A stretch of 64,000 nucleotides of DNA from Deltaproteobacteria bacterium (GTDB taxonomy: Bacteria; Myxococcota_A; UBA9160; UBA4427): assembly GCA_016713665.1 (NCBI GenBank), contig JADJOR010000009.1, positions 1-64,000 of the forward strand. The letters are read 5' to 3'. Both the position numbers and the translations under genes were made by a program. Below are positions 18,155 through 26,490 of this stretch, in pieces. Within the stretch, counting starts at the first letter, position 1. Every line of letters begins with the position of its first letter. The notes under the pieces were generated by a model that was given only the letters and a program-made list of their open reading frames with translations, made no database searches and was not told the origin of the DNA.

Positions 18155-18418
18155 AGAGGGGTCGAGGTGTCGTCGATTTCCGGAACTCCTTGGATGAGAC
18201 GGGGCCTTCGAATTCTAGAAGAGCCCGCGGCTCGACTCGACGAGGCCTGTCGTGAATCGGTCGGGACTTGAATCGAAGCACATTTTGCACCCGATAGAAC
18301 AGTACGCGTACTCAACGCGGTCGGGCTCCGTATTATGGGATGCCGTCTATTGGTCGGCCTGAGCGAACGCCGTTCCACGGCGAAATCGAAGAGCGCTCCG
18401 CCGAATCTGGTAGGTTAG

Positions 18419-19219
18419 GTGGCGATGGGCAATCTCGAATGGGAGGGAGAACTCGCACTCGCGCCGGGCTGGGCGCTCTTCATCGGTCGCCCCGGCGACA
18501 ATTCGCCGCACGCTCATCAGGCTCTCCAGCTCTGCGTATCCGTCCGCAATCCTCTTCTCATCGAGTCTGGCCCCCTCTCGGGCGCGTCTGGAACCTGCGT
18601 TGCGATCGCGGCCAATACGCTCCACTCGATTTCTGGTGGCGACGACGGATCGGTCTTTCTCTACGTCGACCCTCGAAGCCAGCTTGGACGTATTGTCGCA
18701 CGAACCCTCGGCGCAAACTCTGGCGCTACGCGCGAGCTGCCGTCCGATTGGCAGAGCCGGAATTTTTACGGGGACCATTGGGAAGGGGTGACCGCCCAGT
18801 CTGCCGGTCGAGTCAGGGATCGCATCGCCGAGATCTGGGTGAATCCGGAAGCGATCGATGAGACTGCGATGGACAAACGCATCGAAGCCGCAGTCGGTCG
18901 AATCCGCTCCCTCATTCGCGAAGGAACCTCAGACGCACGGCTCACGGCGCGAGACCTCGCCGGGACGGTCGGGCTCTCCGAGAGTCGCCTGGCGGCGCTC
19001 TTCCGCATCGGAACTGGAGTTCCAATCCGGCCATTCGTGCTCTGGACACGGCTTCAGCTGGCAGTCGAGACGATTGGTCGGGGAGCTTCGCTCACCGAGG
19101 CAGCACACGCCGCGGGTTTCGCCGATTCGGCCCATCTCGCCCGAACCTTCCGACGCATGTTCGGGACAACCCTCTCCGGGAGCGTGCGAAGGCTTCGGAT
19201 CGTTCTCCTCCAGAACTGA
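18419..19219 (+). CDS. AraC-family transcriptional regulator
   Basis: 266 residues from a GTG. The N-terminal 150 residues form a cupin-like sensor without a clear ligand motif (HAHQALQLCVSV, LIESGPLSGASGTCVAIAANTLHSI). The C-terminal 100 residues have two helix-turn-helix units: RLTARDLAGTVGLSESRLAALFR and SLTEAAHAAGFADSAHLARTFRRMFG, the second being the AraC signature. It probably controls the hydroxylase gene that starts 93 bases downstream in the same direction. Confidence 0.9.
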   Translation: MAMGNLEWEGELALAPGWALFIGRPGDNSPHAHQALQLCVSVRNPLLIESGPLSGASGTCVAIAANTLHSISGGDDGSVFLYVDPRSQLGRIVARTLGANSGATRELPSDWQSRNFYGDHWEGVTAQSAGRVRDRIAEIWVNPEAIDETAMDKRIEAAVGRIRSLIREGTSDARLTARDLAGTVGLSESRLAALFRIGTGVPIRPFVLWTRLQLAVETIGRGASLTEAAHAAGFADSAHLARTFRRMFGTTLSGSVRRLRIVLLQN

Positions 19220-19312
19220 GCCGGCCGGATCCCTGCAAGCGGTTCGTTCAAGCGTCCTCATCCGAGACGACACACCCTCTTCCAAGTCGCGACGACCGCG
19301 GAGGAGCATTCA

Positions 19313-20194
19313 ATGATTCGTCTACAGCCGCTTGTTCAATGGCTCTATCTTCCGATGATCCTTGTGGGGATCAACGGGCTCGCACTTGCAGTCCTGGCTC
19401 GCCGCGCCGGTTTCGAGTTCTTGGCGCCTCTACTTCTCGCAGCGATCGCCCTGTCGTTCGCGGCGGAGAGGATTGCACCCTATCAGCGCGACTGGAATCG
19501 GTCGCGGGGCGATCTCGGCCGCGACGTCGTACACGCCGCGGTCAACGAAGGCTTGAACGTCTTGTCGGTATTGGCGATTCCGCTGGTTGCGCTTGTCGTT
19601 GGCGGCGGAGCGCTCTGGCCGGGGCATTGGCCCTTCGTGTTCCAGGTGATCTTCGCGATTCTCGTCCTCGATCTTGGCGTGACGCTGACGCACTACGCGA
19701 GTCACCGGTTGGAATGGCTATGGAGATTCCATGCCGTCCATCACAGCGTCAAGAGGCTGTATGGGCTGAACGGCCTCATGAAGCACCCGATCCACCAATC
19801 GATCGAGATGCTGGCTGGCACGGCCCCGCTCATTCTTCTCGGATTGCCCCTCGAGGTCGGGATGGCGATCGCATTTTGCACCGCCACTCAGCTGCTCGTT
19901 CAACATTCGAATGTCGATATCCGACTCGGCCCACTGCGCCAGGTATTGGCCGTCTCGACCGTACATCGGTTTCATCACCAGGCATCCCCGACTCTCGGTG
20001 ACGTGAACTTCGGTCTCTTCACGACGATCTGGGATCGTTTGCTCGGCACGTTTCGCTACGAAGATAGACCCGCTCCATTCTCCTCCGCCGAAATGGGAAT
20101 CGACTCCGATCCGAACTACCCCGTGAGCTACCTCGAGCAGCTGCGCAGACCCTTCCAACGGACTCCGGCGATTCTTCAAAAGCCCCTGTACTGA
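19313..20194 (+). CDS. Sterol desaturase / fatty acid hydroxylase superfamily membrane protein
   Basis: 293 residues with about five membrane helices. The three histidine clusters that bind the di-iron centre are present: THYASHR, HAVHHS and HRFHHQ. An extra NGLMKHPIHQS is also typical. Such enzymes hydroxylate or desaturate lipids at the inner membrane using O2. It is downstream of the AraC gene. The substrate cannot be deduced; family members of this length in bacteria act on sterols, carotenoids or ether lipids. Confidence 0.88.
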   Translation: MIRLQPLVQWLYLPMILVGINGLALAVLARRAGFEFLAPLLLAAIALSFAAERIAPYQRDWNRSRGDLGRDVVHAAVNEGLNVLSVLAIPLVALVVGGGALWPGHWPFVFQVIFAILVLDLGVTLTHYASHRLEWLWRFHAVHHSVKRLYGLNGLMKHPIHQSIEMLAGTAPLILLGLPLEVGMAIAFCTATQLLVQHSNVDIRLGPLRQVLAVSTVHRFHHQASPTLGDVNFGLFTTIWDRLLGTFRYEDRPAPFSSAEMGIDSDPNYPVSYLEQLRRPFQRTPAILQKPLY

Positions 20195-20310
20195 ATGTCT
20201 TGCTCGGACTGAAGAGGTTCGTCGATGCGACGACGAAACGGGGACATTGAGGCGTTTTGTAAGTCAGGATGAGAACTCTGGAGCGCCACCCGCTCGAGTC
20301 GTCACGAAAC

Positions 20311-20694
20311 TCACATGTGCTTCATCGGCATGTTCTTCATGCTCCCCGACTCGGTTTGTGCCCGCAACATCTCGGCCATCATCTCATCGATCATCCGCAT
20401 ATGCCTTCGCATCGCGTCGAGTAGTTTTTCCGTGTCCTGGATCTCGTCCATCATCATGGTGTGATGCCGAAGGTCGTCCAAGCGCCGTTGCATCTCTTCC
20501 TGACTCGTCGTCGACGACGGTGCCTGATCAGCGCCCATTCCCATCCCATGCATGCCCATCCCGGTGCCGCCGCCGCCCATCGGCATCTCTTCCTCGGCGG
20601 CCAAAGGCAACGCAAGGCCAATGGCCAGCCCCGTGACCATGAGCGCCGCGACTGTCCAGATTGCTGAACGACTGATCCGGTTGGTCGTCGTCAT
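20311..20694 (-). CDS. Periplasmic methionine/histidine-rich protein, probable copper binder
   Basis: 127 residues from the ATG at 20694, with GGGAGAA upstream. A signal peptide (AIWTVAALMVTGLAIGLALPLAAE) leads to a segment dense in Met, Gly and His (MPMGGGGTGMGMHGMGMG), then a helix containing DDLRHHTMMMDEIQDTEKLLDAMRRHMRMIDEMMAEML and an ending MKNMPMKHM. The runs of methionine and histidine are what periplasmic Cu(I)/Ag(I) chaperones use. It is divergent from the genes starting at about 21,042. No named family is recognised. Confidence 0.75.
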   Translation of the reverse strand: MTTTNRISRSAIWTVAALMVTGLAIGLALPLAAEEEMPMGGGGTGMGMHGMGMGADQAPSSTTSQEEMQRRLDDLRHHTMMMDEIQDTEKLLDAMRRHMRMIDEMMAEMLRAQTESGSMKNMPMKHM

Positions 20695-21041
20695 GTTGTT
20701 TTCTCCCATCAGGTTCTCATCTCCCGTTGATCTTTTCGGACCCGCCGGCCCGAGCTCATTCGCGAGTACGCGGGTAGTGGTCCGATCGTGACCGTTTATC
20801 CCGATTGGATCATTCCGCCGCTGGACGTCGATTTGCGTGTGACATTCTGACTCAACGAGCGAGCGCCGAGGCGAACCGCTTCGACAATGCTGCAGAACTG
20901 GTCGGAACAGTTTCGATCAGCCGACGATCGCGTTTCCGCGTCACGATCGCCGCGCTGGAGCGTATTCCCGCCTATGGGCGAACCTGGCCGGCTGCGTTTG
21001 GGCAAGTCAGTCCGCGGGTCAGTCCGCCGCACTCACCGGGG
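20695..21041. other. Divergent intergenic region
   Basis: About 345 bases between the Met-rich gene and the next plus-strand gene. An open frame from a TTG at 20805 crosses it in frame with the gene at 21,042, but its first 75 residues look random. No operator-like repeat was seen. Confidence 0.35.
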
Positions 21042-21476
21042 ATGAAGGGGAGGACGGAGTCCACCAACTCGAAGTCGCTGGCGGTGCCGGCCGCCCTGCC
21101 GGGCTTTCCGGGCACCGCGCAAATCTACCATTACGGTGCGACTGGTTTCTTTCTCGACTACGCCGCTGGGATCAGGCTGTCCTCGGAACAACAGGTCGAT
21201 CTCAACTCGATCAAGGACAGATCGGTTAACGAACTCATCGCCGCGCAGCTACGGATTGGCCAGGCGAAGCAGACATTGTGGGCGCTCACCGGATCCGACC
21301 GCCCCGACGCAGCGGAAATCGAGGCGAAGATTCGTGAAATCGAAGGGCCGAGGGCCGATCAGCGGATCGCATTCATTCGATCGGTCGGTGGAGCAGCTCG
21401 CATTCTCACCGATGATCAGCGCGCTGCCCTTGTGGCCGGGGTTGCAACAGGGACCGGACAGATGACGGCTCCGTAA
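21042..21476 (+). CDS. Spy/CpxP/CnrX-like periplasmic metal-sensing helical protein
   Basis: 144 residues from the ATG at 21042; the frame is open from 20805, and no signal peptide is seen from either start, so the true start or a frameshift is unresolved. Two copies of the LTxxQ-like motif of the Spy/CpxP group occur: RLSSEQQVDLNSIKDRS and ILTDDQRAALVAG, about 75 residues apart, with amphipathic helices between them. The opening FPGTAQIYHYGATGFFLDY is seen in variants of this group. It probably binds metal or unfolded protein in the periplasm. It lies before the redox module and in its direction, 125 bases upstream. Confidence 0.6.
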   Translation: MKGRTESTNSKSLAVPAALPGFPGTAQIYHYGATGFFLDYAAGIRLSSEQQVDLNSIKDRSVNELIAAQLRIGQAKQTLWALTGSDRPDAAEIEAKIREIEGPRADQRIAFIRSVGGAARILTDDQRAALVAGVATGTGQMTAP

Positions 21477-21601
21477 CCCCCGCGATCGCCGGAGCCGCAG
21501 GAGGGAGATGCTCGATTGGAGAACGAGGGCTCGGGCTCGGGCGAGAAGGATGCCGCTGAGAATCCGGATGCGTCGAAACCCGGCAATCGAATGGGGGACA
21601 T

Positions 21602-23650
21602 GTGATCGGCCGAATACTCGCTGCTGGCTCCGCGATGGCTCTCCTGCTGATCCCGCTCGAGGCCCGTGCGATTACCGAGGAGGAGCACGCGAGCCACCAT
21701 CCAGGGAGCAGCGCGCCAGGAATGGGTTCGGGCGGACCGGCGGGGGCACCCGTTCCCGAATCCGGCGGGAAATCCATTGTCCCGGATATACCCGTCGGCG
21801 GCATGGGCGCAATGATGGGAATGGGCATGGCGTCGCCCAATCCTGAATCCGGCGCTGCAGTGGGCTCAGGCAGCTCGGCCGGCATGGACGCGATGGGCGG
21901 AATGATGGGCCAGATGATGGCCCCCGGCTCATCCGGTGGTTGCCGCGGGGGCCGATGCGGTGCCGATGCGGCCCAGGTGCCCATCTACCCGACGCTGATG
22001 ACGCTTCCCGCCCTGACACCAGATAAGCGAGCCGAGATCGAGGCCCTGGCAAGCCGGCAGATCAAAGACGGAGCGAAGCGACTCGAGTCGGGTTCGGCAT
22101 CGCTCCACCGCGCGACCGAAGCCGACGATCACGCGGCCATGCAGGCATCCATCGAGCAGATGCGCGAGGGCCTCGATGTCCTTGGGGCGGGAATCGCTGC
22201 CCGTCGCGTTCTCTCCGAAGGAAAATCGCCGCACAACTTGGCCCTCGACTGGTTCAAGCGCGACATGAACCTGGCGACGCCGATCGCGAACAGGGACCCC
22301 CTTACCCTGTTCGGAGTCGGTCCATTTCACTTCTTCACGATGGCCCTGCTGATCGCGTTCGCGCTCGCGATGCTCGGCCTGTATTTCTCCAAAATGAGGC
22401 GTGCGGCAGCACTATTCAGACGCGTTGAGCCCGACTCGAAGCCGCCACCGATTTCCGGAGCCTCCGGTCCGTCCTCGGCAGTCGCTTCGCCGAATGGAAA
22501 TCCTCCGCCGCCGGAAACACCTCCTCTCCCCAAAGCGCCTCCGGCCGCGTCGGGATCGAATTCAGCAGCGCCAGTCGTCCGAAATTGGCGAGGGCTTCTC
22601 CGGGTCGGCGAAATCATCACGGAAACACCCAACGTCAAGACCTTTCGTCTCGTTCCGTCGTCGGGGGATGGATCCATTCCCTTCACGTTCGAACCCGGTC
22701 AGTTCCTCAATCTCGTTTTCGCGATTGGTGGCGCGAAGATGAACCGTTCATATTCGATCTCATCGTCCCCGACACAGCGCGATCACGTCGATCTGACGAT
22801 TCGGCGCGAGCCCAGAGGCGCCGTCTCCCGACACGTCAATGACCTGCTCAAGGTCGGCGATCTGATCGAAGCCGGCGGGCCGGTCGGGAAATTCACGTTT
22901 ACCGGAACCGAGGCGGACAGCATCGTGCTCATTTCTGGCGGCGTTGGCATCACGCCGATGATGAGCATCGCTCGCTACCTCACCGAGCGATCATGGGCCG
23001 GAGACGTCTTCTTCGTCTACACGTCCCGCTCGCCGGAAGACATCATCTTCGCTCGCGAGATCGCCGCCCTACAGCGTGCCAATCCCAAACTGCATGTCGC
23101 GATCGCGATCTCTCGGCCGGAGGGCACAGGCTGGAAGGGTCTGCGCGGACGTCTCAGCAAAGACTTGCTCGTGCAAACTGTTCCCAATCTTAGCCACCGG
23201 CGAATCCATCTTTGCGGTCCTCCATCGATGATGGAGTCGACAAAGAATATGCTCAGCGAACTCGGAGTGCCTCCAGCCCAGGTGAAGACAGAGGCCTTCG
23301 GCACGGTCAAGCCTACCCCGCTCGCCCCGAGGACGACGGTTCGGTCGACCACGCCCGCAACTGGTCCTTTGGTCACGTTCTCGAAGAGCAATCGTTCAGC
23401 CCGACTTCATACCGATCTCCAGACAGGAGATAGTCCCCCAGTACAAACCATTCTGGAGCTCTCGGAAGAGCTCGGAATCGGCATCGAGTTCTCGTGTCGC
23501 GTCGGAACCTGCGGATTATGCAAGGTGAAGCTGACCTCCGGCGAAGTCGAGATGGACGTGCAGGACGGACTCGATGCCGACGACCGAGATCTGGGGATGA
23601 TTCTCGCGTGTCAGGCGAAACCGACGGTCGATGTCGTGGTGGAGGCCTAG
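21602..23650 (+). CDS. Met-rich periplasmic domain fused through a membrane helix to a cytoplasmic FAD/NAD(P)H reductase with 2Fe-2S ferredoxin
   Basis: 682 residues from a GTG. Residues 1-23 are a signal sequence. Residues 60-110 are rich in Met and Gly (GGMGAMMGMGM, GGMMGQMM), followed by GCRGGRCG and a helical segment to about 230. One membrane helix spans about 240-263 and is followed by basic KMRRAAALFRR, which places the rest in the cytoplasm. After a proline-rich linker (280-320) comes a ferredoxin-NADP reductase unit: FAD-binding RSYS (382-385), nucleotide-binding GGVGITPM (446-453) and CGPPSMM (538-544). A plant-type 2Fe-2S domain follows, with C632, C637, C640 and C670. Flavin and iron-sulfur domains resemble the reductases of aromatic dioxygenases. 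Two bases after its stop begins a membrane cytochrome gene. Role inferred: passing electrons from NAD(P)H towards the membrane. Confidence 0.85.
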   Translation: MIGRILAAGSAMALLLIPLEARAITEEEHASHHPGSSAPGMGSGGPAGAPVPESGGKSIVPDIPVGGMGAMMGMGMASPNPESGAAVGSGSSAGMDAMGGMMGQMMAPGSSGGCRGGRCGADAAQVPIYPTLMTLPALTPDKRAEIEALASRQIKDGAKRLESGSASLHRATEADDHAAMQASIEQMREGLDVLGAGIAARRVLSEGKSPHNLALDWFKRDMNLATPIANRDPLTLFGVGPFHFFTMALLIAFALAMLGLYFSKMRRAAALFRRVEPDSKPPPISGASGPSSAVASPNGNPPPPETPPLPKAPPAASGSNSAAPVVRNWRGLLRVGEIITETPNVKTFRLVPSSGDGSIPFTFEPGQFLNLVFAIGGAKMNRSYSISSSPTQRDHVDLTIRREPRGAVSRHVNDLLKVGDLIEAGGPVGKFTFTGTEADSIVLISGGVGITPMMSIARYLTERSWAGDVFFVYTSRSPEDIIFAREIAALQRANPKLHVAIAISRPEGTGWKGLRGRLSKDLLVQTVPNLSHRRIHLCGPPSMMESTKNMLSELGVPPAQVKTEAFGTVKPTPLAPRTTVRSTTPATGPLVTFSKSNRSARLHTDLQTGDSPPVQTILELSEELGIGIEFSCRVGTCGLCKVKLTSGEVEMDVQDGLDADDRDLGMILACQAKPTVDVVVEA

Positions 23651-23652
23651 GC

Positions 23653-24396
23653 TTGAAGGACCACGAGAGCCTTGTTGTTACTGGGGTCCTCAGCGTGTTG
23701 CTGCTCGGCTGGCTCGGGTTTCTCGCTCACCAGTCTCCGCGCTTTGCTGGTACCGGAATCGCCGCGGTGTTCGGAATCGCCGGCGCGGCCCTGATGATCA
23801 TTCCGCTTGCGTACTCGATCGCTAAGCGTTTTCCCCTCCTCCGCGCTTGGCTCACGAAGCACGTTTCGATGCAATCCCTTCTCAATCTTCACGTTTACAC
23901 GGGGATCCTGGGGCCTCTGCTGGCGCTCATTCACACAGGCCACAAATTCGACAGCCTGCTGGGAATCGCCCTGACGGCCGCAATGCTGCTCGTCGTCGTC
24001 AGCGGCTATGCGGTCCGTTATCTGCTCAAGTACGTCAATCAGGAGCTCAAGGACAAGCTGGTCCTGTTGCAGACGGCTCGCGGTGATCTCGACCACGCCT
24101 GGGGCGTGCTCGAGACCATGCCGGCAGGTTTGATCGCCTCGCCGAGGGCTCCTCTCGTTACGGCCGGGTTGGCCTCGTTCGGCCTCGATGTAGGGCCTGG
24201 CGGCGCCGCGGGCGACGTCGTGCGCATTGCTGATTCCGTAGCGAATCTCGAGTACGCGGTTCGAACCCACGAGTTGCTCAAGCGCTGGTTCGCCCGGGCC
24301 CTGCAGCTTCACATCGTCCTATCCGTGATCTTCTATCTTCTTCTCGCCGCGCACATCGGGTCCGGGGTCTACTTCGGATTGCGGTGGCTGCGATGA
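23653..24396 (+). CDS. Membrane cytochrome b-like protein
   Basis: 247 residues from the TTG at 23653, two bases after the reductase stop, with GGAGG upstream. Five hydrophobic segments: about 7-25, 30-55, 72-92, 98-118 and 215-245. Histidines lie in or beside helices 3 and 5: LNLHVYTGILGPLLALIHTGH and LQLHIVLSVIFYLLLAAHIGSG, spaced as pairs that could bind two b haems across a four-helix bundle. A soluble loop of about 90 residues lies between helices 4 and 5. The family was not recognised by name. It is the likely link between the cytoplasmic ferredoxin-reductase and the periplasmic multihaem cytochrome, whose gene overlaps its stop (ATGA). Confidence 0.75.
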   Translation: MKDHESLVVTGVLSVLLLGWLGFLAHQSPRFAGTGIAAVFGIAGAALMIIPLAYSIAKRFPLLRAWLTKHVSMQSLLNLHVYTGILGPLLALIHTGHKFDSLLGIALTAAMLLVVVSGYAVRYLLKYVNQELKDKLVLLQTARGDLDHAWGVLETMPAGLIASPRAPLVTAGLASFGLDVGPGGAAGDVVRIADSVANLEYAVRTHELLKRWFARALQLHIVLSVIFYLLLAAHIGSGVYFGLRWLR

Positions 24397-25172
24397 AGAC
24401 GCTCGCGCTCACGATCGCACTGGTCATGGCCGTCGCGGTGGCGGTCTCGCTCGCGATGGTTCACTTCGAGGGTTCATCGTCGGCGATCGCGCGGCGGTGG
24501 GTATCTCCGGGGCCCCTGTCGCCTCGCCACGGGTACCTCGGGAATCAGTGCGGAGCGTGCCACGAGCCCACGGTCGGAGTTACCGTCACCAACTGCACGC
24601 CATGTCATGCGGACTCCAAGCGACTTCTCGGTCGGCAGCCGACCGCATTCCACGCGAGTATCCGCGAATGCACGCCCTGCCACGTCGAGCACCAGCTCGA
24701 GAGCATCCGCCCTCTCACGATGGACCATGTCGAGCTGGCCAGGATTGGCGCGCAGACGCTCGCGAGCGCGTCGGGAAGCGACCTCGAGAGCGCTGCCACG
24801 CTCCAGTCGCTGGAGACCTGGCTTCGTATCCGAGGTCCAGCTCAGTTCGACGCGAAAACTGCGCGATCGGCTCTCGACTGTGCCGGATGCCACGATCGCC
24901 GTGACCCGCATTTAAAGCGATTCGGATCTGACTGCGCCCAGTGTCACGGACTCGAGGCATGGAGCATTCCCGGGTATCAGCATCCATCCTCTCGATCAAA
25001 GGACTGCGTTCAGTGTCACGAGCCCCCGCCGAGCCACCTCATGGGGCACTTTTCGATGATGTCTCAGAAGATCGCGGGAAAGGAGCACGCGAGCGTGGAT
25101 CAGTGCTTCGAGTGCCACAACACGACGAGTTGGAACGACATCATCGATATCGGCTTCTACAAGCATCACTGA
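24393..25172 (+). CDS. Periplasmic seven-haem cytochrome c
   Basis: 259 residues from the ATG overlapping the previous stop. A signal/anchor segment covers about residues 2-24 (LALTIALVMAVAVAVSLAMV). Seven CxxCH haem sites are present: CGACH, CTPCH, CTPCH, CAGCH, CAQCH, CVQCH and CFECH, with many free histidines that could be distal ligands (HVEHQ, DPHLKRF, PPSHLMGHFSMM, KHH at the C-terminus). It would sit in the periplasm, probably anchored in the inner membrane, and carry electrons out of the membrane cytochrome. It ends the three-gene overlap-coupled module. Confidence 0.88.
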   Translation: MKTLALTIALVMAVAVAVSLAMVHFEGSSSAIARRWVSPGPLSPRHGYLGNQCGACHEPTVGVTVTNCTPCHADSKRLLGRQPTAFHASIRECTPCHVEHQLESIRPLTMDHVELARIGAQTLASASGSDLESAATLQSLETWLRIRGPAQFDAKTARSALDCAGCHDRRDPHLKRFGSDCAQCHGLEAWSIPGYQHPSSRSKDCVQCHEPPPSHLMGHFSMMSQKIAGKEHASVDQCFECHNTTSWNDIIDIGFYKHH

Positions 25173-25182
25173 GAGGCAGAGG

Positions 25183-25305
25183 GATTCGTGCAATGCCGCC
25201 GCTCTCCGTGGAGCTATCGGGGTCGAATCTCTCGCCGAGTTCGTCGATAAACTGGAGAAGCCACGGGCGGTCTGGTTGATGGTGCCTGCTGCAATCGTGA
25301 AGGAG
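25183..25305 (+). pseudogene. Fragment of a 6-phosphogluconate dehydrogenase gene
   Basis: One frame reads NAAALRGAIGVESLAEFV then DKLEKPRAVWLMVPAAIV, which is the nucleotide-binding domain of 6-phosphogluconate dehydrogenase (decarboxylating) around residues 30-75. There is no start and the match ends abruptly near 25,300. It begins directly after the stop of the cytochrome gene. Confidence 0.65.
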
Positions 25306-25354
25306 TTCAGCGGGGAGCATCATTCCTTTCCGATCGGGCTCGGGCTGCTGCCGA

Positions 25355-25468
25355 GCGCACCCGGCTCGGGGGATGCCGGACACGAGATCAAGGGGCCGAC
25401 GTCGGTCGTGATCCTCGGAGGACTCGCGAGTTCGACGCTACTGAACCTGCGTACGCTGCCCGCCTTGG
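25355..25468 (+). pseudogene. Fragment of a heavy-metal RND pump, C-terminal end
   Basis: The frame reads GHEIKGPTSVVILGGLASSTLLNL then a TLPAL end. This aligns by eye with the final membrane helices of CzcA/CusA proteins (in the intact gene here, GAEVQRPLATVVIGGLVTSTALTLLVLPAL). Nothing else of the pump is present. Confidence 0.6.
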
Positions 25469-25600
25469 CGCTGCTGATCATCGGCGAGGTGAGGTTCGAG
25501 CCGATGACGTGGTCGGAGGCGAGCCTGTTCTTCCCGCTGGTCTCGTACCGCTATGGCCGGGGCTCGATCCTGATCGCGAGGAAGGAGGGGGGCGAGCGGC
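25469..25600 (+). pseudogene. Fragment of an IstB-type (IS21 family) transposition helper ATPase
   Basis: LLIIGEVRFEPMTWSEASLFFPLVSYRYGRGSILIA matches the Walker B and following part of IstB (family pattern LLIIDEVGF...FFQLVS-RYERGS). The key aspartate of the DE pair is glycine here, and there is no Walker A, no start and no IS ends seen. It joins the RND fragment without a gap. Confidence 0.55.
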
Positions 25601-25656
25601 CGACGGTGCTGAGGCTCCGCTCGATCTGGCAGGGGGCGTGGCTTGGATGCGCGTGA

Positions 25657-25993
25657 GCGGAAAATGATTCAACCGCTCCGCCCCTGAATCCCGGGAAACG
25701 ATACGGGCAGCGTTTCTAGACTCTCAGGTATTTCGCTGAAGACATTCCCGATTGCGGAGTCCATTGGTTTGAAACCGTGACCTGCGCACGAAGCCCCGAG
25801 GCCGGTGGCGTGTCGGGAAAGACTCTCTCGACAGTTCCGGGCTTGGTTCCGAGGGGACGCGGCAGTACTGGAATCAAGGCGGCAATTTCTTGCGATACCT
25901 TCGACCGACTGCTAAAGGCTCCTGGGAGGCTGGTCGAAAGCGCACGTGGAATTAGGAGACGGTACGTCTAAAATGCACCCCCGGCGCCTGCAC
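25657..25993. other. Intergenic, nothing recognised
   Basis: About 335 bases between the mosaic of gene fragments and the small secreted protein. A 64-codon open frame (25777-25971) has no recognisable family pattern. Presumably holds the promoter of the metal efflux operon. Confidence 0.35.
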
Positions 25994-26362
25994 ATGACGA
26001 TTCGCGTCGCAGCCCTGCTCGCCTTGATGGCCTTGCTGGCTGCGCCCCGTGGACTCGTTCTCTGTTTCGGCGACGCGGGACATGTCCAAATCGAGGCGGC
26101 TCTTGAGCTCGTAGCTTGCCAATCCGTGGGCGAAGTCGCGCAATTCGAAAGCACGGCGACCGAGTCCTGCAGCGATACGCCGATTACATGCCAGCCTCTC
26201 CAGAAATCTGGCGAACCGAACATCGTCTGGGGTTTCGTCCAGACCGCGCTGCTGCCCGTTTTCCCTCGCGCGATTGAACCGCCCTCCTGTCCGTCTGGTG
26301 TCATTCAGTTCGTGTCGAGCCTCTGGCTCCGCGAACACCGCACCATCGTCCTTCTCGTCTGA
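25994..26362 (+). CDS. Small secreted protein preceding an RND efflux operon
   Basis: 122 residues from the ATG at 25994. An N-terminal signal peptide (VAALLALMALLAAPRGLVLCF) is followed by GDAGHVQIEAAL and four further cysteines, including CSDTPITC, likely disulfide-bonded in the periplasm. Proteins with the opening LCFGxDGHVxIE are seen upstream of CzcCBA/CusCBA operons; I know no function. It is 129 bases before the outer-membrane component. Confidence 0.65.
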   Translation: MTIRVAALLALMALLAAPRGLVLCFGDAGHVQIEAALELVACQSVGEVAQFESTATESCSDTPITCQPLQKSGEPNIVWGFVQTALLPVFPRAIEPPSCPSGVIQFVSSLWLREHRTIVLLV

Positions 26363-26490
26363 TCTAGGTCACTCGGTTCGTCGCGTCCTCGCGCGGCGAC
26401 GAGATTGCACTCGCGCACACGCGCGAGTGGCCACGGCCCTGCATGAATCGGTCTTTTGCCCGCGGGCACCGGTTCAATCGGACGAGAACT

